From contig DAOSWG010000027.1 of NCBI GenBank assembly GCA_035379945.1, positions 1 to 6,351 of the forward strand: DNA of 6,351 nt, given 5' to 3'. The position numbers and the translations under genes were made by a program. The notes under the pieces were generated by a model that had not been told where the DNA came from, searched no databases, and worked only from the letters and a program-made list of their open reading frames with translations. Shown here piece after piece: positions 1-5,056 of the stretch (position 1 is the first letter of the stretch; each line of letters opens with the position of its first letter). Source of the stretch: JAAYZB01 sp035379945. Lineage in GTDB: Bacteria; Bacillota_I; Bacilli_A; Izemoplasmatales; Hujiaoplasmataceae.

Positions 1-173
1 AATATTATCCAATATGACTCTTTTTATTTTCTGTCTGTTTTAATCGAACGCTTTCCCCGGGGGCTTTTTTTATATGTGCCGGGTTTATCAAATCTGGCAT
101 TAATGAATATGATGGCAAAACGGCACGATTTTTCCGGTTTTTTAGCAAAAAATCCCCCTTTTTAATGCCAAGA

Positions 174-182
174 TGTGATAAT
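174..182 (+). promoter_or_regulatory. Weak extended -10 promoter candidate for the acyltransferase gene
   Basis: TGT followed directly by GATAAT gives an extended -10 (TGn plus a 5/6 match to TATAAT) about 40 bases before the start codon. No acceptable -35 hexamer lies 16-18 bases upstream, so the call rests on the extended -10 alone. A perfect TATAAT at 201-206 was not chosen, because transcription from it would start inside or beyond the ribosome site at 207-213. Confidence 0.25.
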
Positions 183-220
183 ATCTTATCATTGGCAACA
201 TATAATGGAAGGGCGCGCAA

Positions 221-1486
221 ATGAAAATATCCGATGTTGTGTACAAAACGATCGAAGAAGTAGACCAAATGCAAAGATTCGATATGTTCATGAAACCACG
301 GAAAGCTCCTTGGTACTTGCAGCTATTGGCTTGGCTTTTGAGTTTTCCAGAAACATTTTCTCACAGGGCAAAAATATCCAAAATCAACATGAAAGGCCTG
401 AAACCTCCCTATATCATGCTTTGCAATCATAACAGTTTTCTCGATTTCAAAGTAGCGACCAGGGCTGTATTTCCGCATTCCTCCAATTATGTCGTGGCGA
501 TTGACGGATTCATCAACCGGGAAAAACTGCTACGCGATGTCGGTTGCATCGGCAAACGCAAATTCATTTCCGACATGCCGGTCGTCAGGAATATCCAGTA
601 TTCCCTAAAAAACTTGGGCCAGATCTGTCAGATCTATCCCGAAGCCAGGTATTCGCTAGTGGGGACCACGGCGATTTTGCCGGAGAGTCTCGGAAAAATG
701 GCTAAGCTACTCAAATATCCGGTCGTCGTTCTTTTAAGCCACGGCCACCATCTGAGTCAGCCGGTCTGGAATCTTGATAAACGGAAAGTTCCGACCAGAT
801 CTGAGATGACACAGATCATCACCCAGGAAGAGATCCGCAGTCTCGATGTCACCGAAATCAACCGGCGGATAAACGATGCTTTCGTTTATGACGATTACCG
901 CTATCAATTGGATAACAAAATAAAAATCAAAACCGGGAATCGGGCCGAAAAACTTCACCACGTCCTCTATAAATGTCCATATTGCGGCAAAGAATTCCAG
1001 ATGCAAAGCGAAGGAAACAAGATTTGGTGCGAAAACTGCCATACCTTGCATGAGATGGACGAATACGGCCGGCTCGAAAACATGGGTGGCGAAACCAAAT
1101 TCACTCATATTCCTGATTGGTTCGAATGGGAAAGGGAAGAAGTAAAAAAAGAAATAATGGAAGGCATTTACGATGTGACTTTGCCAGTCGATGTCGACAG
1201 CTTGCCAAACGCCACCGGCTATTACCGACTCGGCAGAGGCTTGCTTACTCACAACAAGGATGGTTTCCATCTGGTGGTCAAACAGGAGAACAAGGTGTTG
1301 GATGTCGTAAAACCGGTTCAGGAGAACTACAGCGTCCATGTTGAATACGATTATTTCGGCAAAGGCTGCGGTCTCAGCTTTTCCACTTTCGACGATACTT
1401 ATTATATCTATCCGGTCGATCAGAAGTATTCGGTCACCAAATTCCACTTTGCGGTCGAGGAACTTTACAAACTGCAAAACAAATGA
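221..1486 (+). CDS. PlsC-family lysophospholipid (1-acyl-glycerol-3-phosphate) acyltransferase with a C-terminal zinc ribbon
   Basis: Predicted to transfer an acyl chain to a lysophospholipid, most likely 1-acylglycerol-3-phosphate, giving phosphatidic acid at the cytoplasmic membrane. The family motifs occur in order: block I NHNSFLD with the catalytic H70 and D75 (HX4D); block II DGFINR at 95-100; a block III-like YPEARYS at 139-145 with E141; and block IV, a hydrophobic PVVVLL stretch near 168-173. Block III differs from the usual FPEGTRS because Ala replaces the Gly. After the catalytic domain come two Cys pairs, CPYC (252-255) and CENC (270-273), spaced as in a zinc ribbon, and then about 145 residues with no motif I recognise. 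At 421 residues it is much longer than a minimal PlsC of about 200-250. The start is set by GGAAGGG at 207-213, seven bases before ATG. It ends in TGA, converging on the DUF1003 gene. Acyltransferase membership is secure; the exact substrate and the role of the zinc ribbon are inference. Confidence 0.87.
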   Translation: MKISDVVYKTIEEVDQMQRFDMFMKPRKAPWYLQLLAWLLSFPETFSHRAKISKINMKGLKPPYIMLCNHNSFLDFKVATRAVFPHSSNYVVAIDGFINREKLLRDVGCIGKRKFISDMPVVRNIQYSLKNLGQICQIYPEARYSLVGTTAILPESLGKMAKLLKYPVVVLLSHGHHLSQPVWNLDKRKVPTRSEMTQIITQEEIRSLDVTEINRRINDAFVYDDYRYQLDNKIKIKTGNRAEKLHHVLYKCPYCGKEFQMQSEGNKIWCENCHTLHEMDEYGRLENMGGETKFTHIPDWFEWEREEVKKEIMEGIYDVTLPVDVDSLPNATGYYRLGRGLLTHNKDGFHLVVKQENKVLDVVKPVQENYSVHVEYDYFGKGCGLSFSTFDDTYYIYPVDQKYSVTKFHFAVEELYKLQNK

Positions 1487-1492
1487 AAGAAA

Positions 1493-1524
1493 GCTCCGTT
1501 CCCAATCGTGGAACGGAGCCTTTT
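1493..1524. terminator. Intrinsic terminator between convergent genes, probably bidirectional
   Basis: A perfect 10-bp stem (GCTCCGTTCC at 1493-1502 with GGAACGGAGC at 1510-1519) encloses a 7-base loop. On the plus strand it is followed by C and TTTTATTT, which suits termination of the acyltransferase ending at 1486. On the minus strand the stem is followed by TTTCTTTCATTT, so it can also stop the DUF1003 transcript, whose stop codon lies just upstream at 1530-1532. Confidence 0.88.
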
Positions 1525-1529
1525 ATTTC

Positions 1530-2060
1530 CTATCCGTTGTTTTGTTTCCCGTTTTTTTTAAGTTCGGCTATCTGTTTCTTGAGATCGTTCTGGTTGATAA
1601 GCAAGGTGTCGATCTTCTTGTGGAGATCCTCTAAAATGATCTCCGCCTTCAGATTGACTTTGTAATCGTTCTCCGAACGCAGACGGTCTTTGGCGTCCTG
1701 CCGGTTCTGGCTCATCATGATGATGGGAGCTTGAAGTGCCGCCACGCAAGACAATATGAGATTCAGAAGAATGAAAGGATAGGGATCGAACGCACCGCTG
1801 GCGAGGAAGATTCCATTGATGACGATCCATGCGATCAGTATGGCGACAAAAGAGATGATGAACGCCCAGCTTCCGGCCCAGTCGGCCACCTTGTCCGATA
1901 CCTTCTGCCCGACGGTCAGACGACCTTCATGAAGCGTGTTGATGTTTTCGGAAATCTTTTTTTCCAAAATCGCATGCATGGCCTGTTCGTCGTTTTCCAC
2001 GGCTTTCAGTTCGTTCTTTCTGAGTAATTTCTGGATGAGATCGATTTTGTCGTCTTTCAT
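1530..2060 (-). CDS. DUF1003 family membrane protein
   Basis: A 176-residue protein of the DUF1003 family, whose function is unknown. Residues 1-60 are charged and soluble. A first membrane segment lies at about 65-86, and a second at about 95-116 includes the family hallmark DPYPFILLN (92-100) leading into APIIMMSQNRQ (111-121). The tail (about 135-170) is rich in Lys, Glu and Leu, with heptad-like spacing that suggests a coiled coil. The reading frame can be extended to a TTG at 2064-2066, but I chose the ATG at 2058-2060: AAGGAG (2069-2074) lies eight bases before that ATG and only two before the TTG. Stop is TAG. The last codons run through an 8-base A tract (1552-1559 on the plus strand), a possible slippage site of no clear effect. 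The gene stands alone and converges on the acyltransferase. Family assignment is firm; no role is claimed. Confidence 0.88.
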   Translation of the reverse strand: MKDDKIDLIQKLLRKNELKAVENDEQAMHAILEKKISENINTLHEGRLTVGQKVSDKVADWAGSWAFIISFVAILIAWIVINGIFLASGAFDPYPFILLNLILSCVAALQAPIIMMSQNRQDAKDRLRSENDYKVNLKAEIILEDLHKKIDTLLINQNDLKKQIAELKKNGKQNNG

Positions 2061-2104
2061 ATCCAATTCTCCTTATATAGTATTTATATTGATATCCGTC
2101 TTAA

Positions 2105-2132
2105 ATGATAACACTTTTCCTTTATGAGTAAA
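2105..2132 (-). promoter_or_regulatory. Promoter candidate for the DUF1003 gene
   Basis: On the minus strand, TATCAT (5/6 to the -10 consensus, 2110 down to 2105) is directly preceded by TGT, an extended -10. A weak -35, TTTACT (2132-2127), lies 16 bases upstream. Transcription would start near 2098, leaving a short leader before the AAGGAG site. A perfect TTGACA on the same strand (2154-2149) has only a poor -10 at the right distance, so it is a second-best choice. Confidence 0.45.
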
Positions 2133-2158
2133 AGCCAAAGCGACATTTTGTCAAAGAT

Positions 2159-2194
2159 AAGAAAAGCCCGATAATCCATTTCCGGATTACGGGC
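2159..2194 (-). terminator. Intrinsic terminator of the GtrA-family gene
   Basis: Read on the minus strand, GCCCG plus TAATCC (2194-2184) pairs with GGATTA and CGGGC (2177-2166), with one unpaired base at 2171 and a 6-base loop, giving an 11-bp stem. It is followed by TTTTCTT. It lies about 38 bases past the TAA stop of the GtrA gene and upstream of the DUF1003 promoter, separating the two units. Confidence 0.85.
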
Positions 2195-2232
2195 CTTTCA
2201 GTTATTGGTAGTCTTCATTCATTAATGGAAGG

Positions 2233-2748
2233 TTAGTTTTCCGAAATGCTTGTTTCCTGATTTTCCAAGGCTTTGATCGCGGCGGCGTTCGTATCCAGCG
2301 ACTTGCCGAACACAAAGAAGCGCTGATAGGGAAACTCAAGAAGCAAATTAGAGATCATGACGATTATTAGCACGACATATTCGTTCAAACCCATTTGATC
2401 GGCTAAGAGATAGGTTATCAGAGTCGAAGCCGGAGTGAAAAACAAGTAGAAAACAAATACCTTGAGCATGGCGATATTGATATTGTTGGCCGATTTGAAA
2501 GTGAACCGCCGGTTGAAAGTGAAATTCCACAAGACGGAAAGAATCAATGCGATCAAATAACAAAACGCATAATGCCAGGTATATTCCGTACCAAGATATT
2601 GGAATGAACTAAGCCGATCCAGAAAATCGAACCATTTAACTTCGTTTAGCAGCGTGAAGGAGCCGAATTCGATCAGCCCCGCCGAAGCGGAAAACAGCAA
2701 GAACTTGAAAGCCCGCCACAATTCTTTCTTACGTTTGTCAGTCACCAT
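2233..2748 (-). CDS. GtrA family membrane protein
   Basis: A 171-residue protein with four predicted membrane segments (about 14-36, 58-80, 93-115 and 122-142) in the normal size range for GtrA. Family signatures are the first helix FLLFSASAGLIEFGSF (16-31), the WNFTFNRRFTF loop after helix 2 (74-84), and NLLLEFPYQRFFVF at the end of helix 4 (134-147). GtrA proteins are thought to help move polyprenyl-linked sugars across the membrane for surface glycan modification. Here no glycosyltransferase lies beside it, so its partner is unknown. The frame opens at an ATG at 2758-2760, but that codon sits inside the ribosome site GGGAGG (2753-2758). The real start is therefore the ATG at 2746-2748, four bases after that site, or possibly the next codon, GTG, at a seven-base spacing. 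The acidic tail after residue 150 is unremarkable. Confidence 0.85.
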   Translation of the reverse strand: MVTDKRKKELWRAFKFLLFSASAGLIEFGSFTLLNEVKWFDFLDRLSSFQYLGTEYTWHYAFCYLIALILSVLWNFTFNRRFTFKSANNINIAMLKVFVFYLFFTPASTLITYLLADQMGLNEYVVLIIVMISNLLLEFPYQRFFVFGKSLDTNAAAIKALENQETSISEN

Positions 2749-2813
2749 TAATCCTCCCATAAGCTATTAAATACTTAAAAGACAAAATAAATTCTCATAC
2801 ATACGCCTTGATA

Positions 2814-2842
2814 TTTTTATCATCACGGCCCGATAAAGTCAA
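2814..2842 (-). promoter_or_regulatory. Promoter candidate for the GtrA-family gene
   Basis: On the minus strand TTGACT (2842-2837, 5/6 to consensus) is followed after 17 bases by TAAAAA (2819-2814), itself preceded by TGA, which gives an extended -10. The predicted start is near 2807, about 50 bases before the ribosome site. The -35 is embedded in a perfect short inverted repeat (2838-2850). Confidence 0.45.
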
Positions 2843-2850
2843 TACTTGAC
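2838..2850. repeat. Perfect 5-bp inverted repeat overlapping the GtrA-gene -35
   Basis: GTCAA and TTGAC flank the 3-base spacer TAC, giving a 13-base dyad. One arm supplies most of the minus-strand -35 hexamer TTGACT. The placement would suit a repressor site, but arms of five bases are short and could arise by chance. No second copy was seen in the window. Confidence 0.35.
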
Positions 2851-2875
2851 GATAAAATACTGTCGATTCGTAAAT

Positions 2876-2902
2876 AAAAAAGGCTCCGCATGAATGCGGA
2901 GC
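2876..2902 (-). terminator. Intrinsic terminator of the DUF898 gene
   Basis: GCTCCGCA (2883-2890) pairs perfectly with TGCGGAGC (2895-2902) around a TGAA loop. On the minus strand the stem is followed by CTTTTTTATTT. It begins 13 bases after the gene's TAA stop (2916-2918). Its stem shares the GCTCCG core with the terminator at 1493-1519. Confidence 0.92.
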
Positions 2903-2915
2903 TTTGAGTCCGGGT

Positions 2916-3221
2916 TTACTGTGCGAAATGGATATGCTTAGTGACCCATTTTTTCATCTTGATATCCACCCATAAAAAATAGATGCCAAGCGTGATGATA
3001 CCAAGAAGCAACCATTTGATCCAGTTGCCGAACAGTTGCATTGCGGTTCCGTCGAAAGCCAAACGTTTGCCGTTTATGACCGTGTGTTTGACTTCCCAGT
3101 TTTGGATCATGACCACCGCCCACGGGAAACAAATTCCCAAAGTGACGACTGTCACCAAAAATCCCAGTATTCTCCAGCCGATGAGTTGAAGCAAACCTCC
3201 GTCAAAATATGAATCTTTCAT
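2916..3221 (-). CDS. Small DUF898 family membrane protein with an internal duplication
   Basis: A 101-residue membrane protein resembling the DUF898 family (function unknown, also seen as YjgN-like proteins). It consists almost wholly of two gapless 45-residue repeats, residues 5-49 and 55-99, offset by exactly 50. Both carry FDG, then QL and G, a hydrophobic stretch, TLGI, F-x-W, W and KH at matching positions, with 17 of 45 identical by hand count. Each repeat supplies one membrane segment (about 16-38 and 66-86). The start ATG (3219-3221) is preceded by the strong ribosome site GGGAGGAG (3232-3239) with a 10-base gap. It stands alone, divergent from the purine permease unit and with its own terminator. 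Standard DUF898 proteins are longer, so this is a short single-module form. Family assignment is from recognised sequence; no role is inferred. Confidence 0.8.
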   Translation of the reverse strand: MKDSYFDGGLLQLIGWRILGFLVTVVTLGICFPWAVVMIQNWEVKHTVINGKRLAFDGTAMQLFGNWIKWLLLGIITLGIYFLWVDIKMKKWVTKHIHFAQ

Positions 3222-3269
3222 TTTTCGTTTTCTCCTCCCTTTTTGTAAAACAATTTTATCTATGATTCA

Positions 3270-3278
3270 ATTATAACA
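3270..3278 (-). promoter_or_regulatory. Promoter (extended -10) for the DUF898 gene
   Basis: On the minus strand a perfect TATAAT (3275-3270) is directly preceded by TGT, an extended -10. The -35 region is poor: CTGAAA matches 4/6 but at a 19-base spacing. Transcription would start near 3263, leaving about 20 bases before the ribosome site. Confidence 0.6.
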
Positions 3279-3317
3279 AAGAAAATAAAGTCGTTTTCAG
3301 AAGTTATGAAAATAATT

Positions 3318-3333
3318 TGTGAAACGTTTACAT
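3318..3333. promoter_or_regulatory. LacI/CcpA-like operator candidate between divergent promoters
   Basis: An AAACGTTT palindrome (3322-3329) is flanked by TGTG and ACAT. Read on the minus strand, the site begins TGTAAACGTTT, which resembles the first part of a catabolite-response (cre) element (TGNAANCGNWNWCA). The right side has one extra base, so it is not a full match. It lies upstream of the purine permease -35 (3345) and about 40 bases upstream of the DUF898 -10, where a regulator could act on either unit. It is a resemblance only. Confidence 0.25.
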
Positions 3334-3344
3334 CAAAAAGATGA

Positions 3345-3374
3345 TTGCCTTATCGCGAAGAAGCATGATATAAT
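3345..3374 (+). promoter_or_regulatory. Promoter of the riboswitch-purine permease unit
   Basis: A perfect TATAAT (3369-3374) is directly preceded by TGA, an extended -10. TTGCCT (3345-3350, 4/6 to TTGACA) lies 18 bases upstream. Transcription would begin near 3380-3382, about 14 bases before the aptamer P1 stem, so the complete riboswitch would be transcribed. Confidence 0.75.
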
Positions 3375-3394
3375 GCAAAGAGTAGTTGACAAAA

Positions 3395-3461
3395 GTCGTA
3401 TAATTCCGATAATATGGTTCGAAAGTTTCTACCCTGTCACCGTAAATGGCAGGACTACGGC
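3395..3461 (+). ncRNA. Purine riboswitch aptamer, guanine/hypoxanthine class
   Basis: All conserved parts of the class I purine aptamer can be read. P1 pairs GTCGTA (3395-3400) with TACGGC (3456-3461), with one U-G wobble. P2 (3404-3409 with 3419-3424) has one C-A mismatch and encloses a loop ending ATATGG. J2/3 is GTTTCTACC (3425-3433). P3 pairs CTGTC (3434-3438) with GGCAG (3448-3452) around ACCGTAAAT. GG at 3416-3417 and CC at 3440-3441 are the usual kissing-loop partners. J3/1 is GAC, and the specificity base (position 74 in the B. subtilis xpt numbering) is C at 3455, which pairs with guanine or hypoxanthine; adenine riboswitches have U. It precedes a terminator and a purine permease, so it should act as a ligand-induced OFF switch. 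Confidence 0.97.
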
Positions 3462-3540
3462 GTACACATACGAAGAATTGGATGACGAAATTCCTTCAAT
3501 TTTTGTTGTGTTTGCCTTGGACCGTATCCAAGGTTTTTTT
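3462..3540 (+). terminator. Riboswitch expression platform with intrinsic terminator
   Basis: The terminator is CCTTGGA (3515-3521) pairing with TCCAAGG (3527-3533) around loop CCGTA, followed by seven T (3534-3540). An antiterminator competes with it: GGA (3452-3454) and TACGG (3456-3460) can pair with TCC (3527-3529) and CCGTA (3522-3526), eight pairs with C3455 bulged. This uses the 3' strand of P1, so ligand-bound P1 and the antiterminator exclude each other. A spacer hairpin, GAAGAATT (3472-3479) with AATT and CTTC (3489-3497, one bulged C), may bring the two halves together. The pairing supports termination when purine is bound. Confidence 0.9.
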
Positions 3541-3584
3541 ATATTGTCTTTTGTCGGCAAAAATATAAAACGGGAGGAAAATGA

Positions 3585-5000
3585 ATGAAAAGCTTTGCTT
3601 TGAAACTGAAGAAGTATTTCAAGATCGACGAACGCGGTTCCTCGATCGGCAATGAACTGCTTGGCGGCCTGACGATCTTTCTGGCCATGGTTTACATTCT
3701 GCCTGTCAACTCATCGATTCTGTCAGCTACCGGGATGAGCACCGGGGCGGTATTCGCCGCGACGGCTTTGGCGGCAGCCGCAGCCACTCTCATGATGGGA
3801 CTTTTTGCGAACTATCCCATCGGTCTGGCATCCGGAATGGGTGTCAATGCCTTTTTCACCTACACGATCGTAATAGGCCTCAACTACTCCTGGCAGGAAG
3901 CTCTCGCTGCCGTACTCGTGTCCGGAATTCTGTTCCTGACCATTTCCCTGACCGGTCTAAGAAAAAAAGTGATCAATGCCATACCGAAAAACCTGAAAAT
4001 AGCAGTTGGCGCCGGCATTGGTTTTTTTATTGCCTTCATCGGTCTTAAAGACGCCGGCATCATCGTCGGAAGCGCCGCCACTTTGGTTACGTTCGGCGAA
4101 CTCAATCATCCGACCATCCTGCTTGCCCTTTTCGGAATCATCCTGGTTTTTGTCCTTCATTCCCTGCACACGAAAATCAGCCGTTTCGCCGTGATCATCT
4201 CGATCGTCGTCACCGGTTTGTTGGGAATTCTCATCGGAATTATATACCCGCCTTTTGCTTCCATGATGCCTTCATTCTCCAATGCTAGCCTTGGTAGTAT
4301 TTCCGACATTAAATACACTTTCGGACAGGCTTTCCTCGCCTTGCCGGATCTTCTTTCCAATCCGATGTCCTATGCAGTAATCTTCTCGCTGTTGTTCGTT
4401 GACTTCTTCGATACAGCCGGAACTTTGATGGCAGTCGGCCATGACGCCGGACTGATCACCAAAGAAGGCGAACTAATCGACGGAGACAAGGCTCTGATCT
4501 CCGACGCTACCGGCACCATCGTCGGCGCCATCTTCGGAACCTCGAACGTCACTTCCTATATCGAGTCGACCACCGGAATCAAACAGGGCGCGAGAACGGG
4601 TTTGTCAGCCACCGTCGTTGGCATCCTCTTCATCGTATCATTGCTTTTCTATCCGATCTTCTCGTTCGTCGGATCGATCGGCGTCACTTTGTCCGATGGC
4701 ACGACGATGATCTTCGTTTCTCCGGCCACTTCGATGGCTCTCGTGTATGTCGGTGCCCTGATGGCTTCGCAACTTAAAGAGATCGACTGGTCCGATGCCG
4801 TCGCTTCCGTCACGGCTTTCATCGTCATCATCATGATGATCCTATCCTATTCGATTTCGGAAGGCATCGCATTCGGTTTCATGTTCTATGTCATCCTGAT
4901 GCTCGCTTCGAAGCGAGGCAAGGAAGTGAATTCGGTAATGTATGTTCTAGCCGGATTGTTTGTGGTTTATTACGTTTTGAAATTCACCGTGCTTATGTGA
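3585..5000 (+). CDS. pbuG: Guanine/hypoxanthine permease, AzgA/PbuG subgroup of NCS2
   Basis: A 471-residue membrane transporter that imports guanine or hypoxanthine, probably with protons, for purine salvage. Length and hydrophobic pattern fit the AzgA branch of the nucleobase-cation symporters (usually about 430-480 residues). Branch signatures are ANYPIGLASGMGVNAFF (75-91), VDFFDTAGTL (272-281) and GTSNVTSYIESTTG (318-331), the last carrying the conserved E327 of the substrate region. The start is the ATG at 3585, seven bases after GGGAGG (3572-3577). An overlapping ATG at 3581 is only three bases from that site and opens a different frame that stops early. The gene directly follows a guanine-class riboswitch, which supports guanine or hypoxanthine over adenine as substrate. 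The related PbuO type cannot be excluded. It ends in TGA eight bases before a terminator hairpin. Confidence 0.93.
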   Translation: MKSFALKLKKYFKIDERGSSIGNELLGGLTIFLAMVYILPVNSSILSATGMSTGAVFAATALAAAAATLMMGLFANYPIGLASGMGVNAFFTYTIVIGLNYSWQEALAAVLVSGILFLTISLTGLRKKVINAIPKNLKIAVGAGIGFFIAFIGLKDAGIIVGSAATLVTFGELNHPTILLALFGIILVFVLHSLHTKISRFAVIISIVVTGLLGILIGIIYPPFASMMPSFSNASLGSISDIKYTFGQAFLALPDLLSNPMSYAVIFSLLFVDFFDTAGTLMAVGHDAGLITKEGELIDGDKALISDATGTIVGAIFGTSNVTSYIESTTGIKQGARTGLSATVVGILFIVSLLFYPIFSFVGSIGVTLSDGTTMIFVSPATSMALVYVGALMASQLKEIDWSDAVASVTAFIVIIMMILSYSISEGIAFGFMFYVILMLASKRGKEVNSVMYVLAGLFVVYYVLKFTVLM

Positions 5001-5003
5001 TTC

Positions 5004-5034
5004 AAAGGGAGGGACTTCGTCCTTCCTTTTTTTT
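5004..5034 (+). terminator. Intrinsic terminator between the purine and uracil permease genes
   Basis: GGAGGGAC (5008-5015) pairs with GTCCTTCC (5019-5026), eight pairs including one G-U, around a tight TTC loop, followed by eight T. The preceding AAAG can extend the stem into the T tract. It begins eight bases after the purine permease stop and ends 22 bases before the uracil permease start, so the downstream gene must be reached by readthrough unless an unseen promoter exists. Confidence 0.9.
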
Positions 5035-5056
5035 AAAATAAAAAGGAGGAAAGAAA

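Noticed and set aside
48..71. GC-rich CCCCGGGG followed by seven T, looking like a terminator of an upstream gene
   Set aside because: The palindrome has no room for a loop; only about three pairs remain once a loop is allowed. It may be a degraded terminator, but pairing does not support the call.
76..126. GTGCCG...CGGCAC inverted repeat in the leader region before the acyltransferase
   Set aside because: Six-base arms separated by 39 AT-rich bases with no convincing inner pairing; no known leader RNA family recognised.
136..155. GG-T6-AGC-A6-T-CC hairpin before the acyltransferase
   Set aside because: The stem is mostly A-T pairs with a 3-base loop and a bulge, and is not followed by a T tract; expected by chance in AT-rich intergenic DNA.
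1..165. Open frame on the plus strand from the left edge to a TAA at 163, and a minus-strand frame at 5-274
   Set aside because: AT-rich, low-complexity translations without recognisable motifs. A frame ending at TAA 41-43 could be the tail of an upstream gene, but 13 codons are too few to support it.
734..1477. A long (247-codon) minus-strand frame opposite the acyltransferase
   Set aside because: It is antisense to a gene with clear catalytic motifs, lacks a ribosome site, and its Phe/Ile/Val-rich translation is what reverse-strand coding DNA gives.
2846..2875. Plus-strand TTGACG as a -35
   Set aside because: No acceptable -10 lies at the right distance, and no plus-strand gene follows; it is the other arm of the dyad at 2838-2850.
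3544..3569. TTGTCT/TATAAA as an internal promoter that would bypass the riboswitch
   Set aside because: The spacing is only 14 bases and a start there would leave almost no leader before the ribosome site.
3319..3588. An 89-codon open frame just before the purine permease gene
   Set aside because: It runs through the promoter, riboswitch aptamer and terminator, has no ribosome site, and its translation resembles nothing known. The RNA structure explains this stretch fully.
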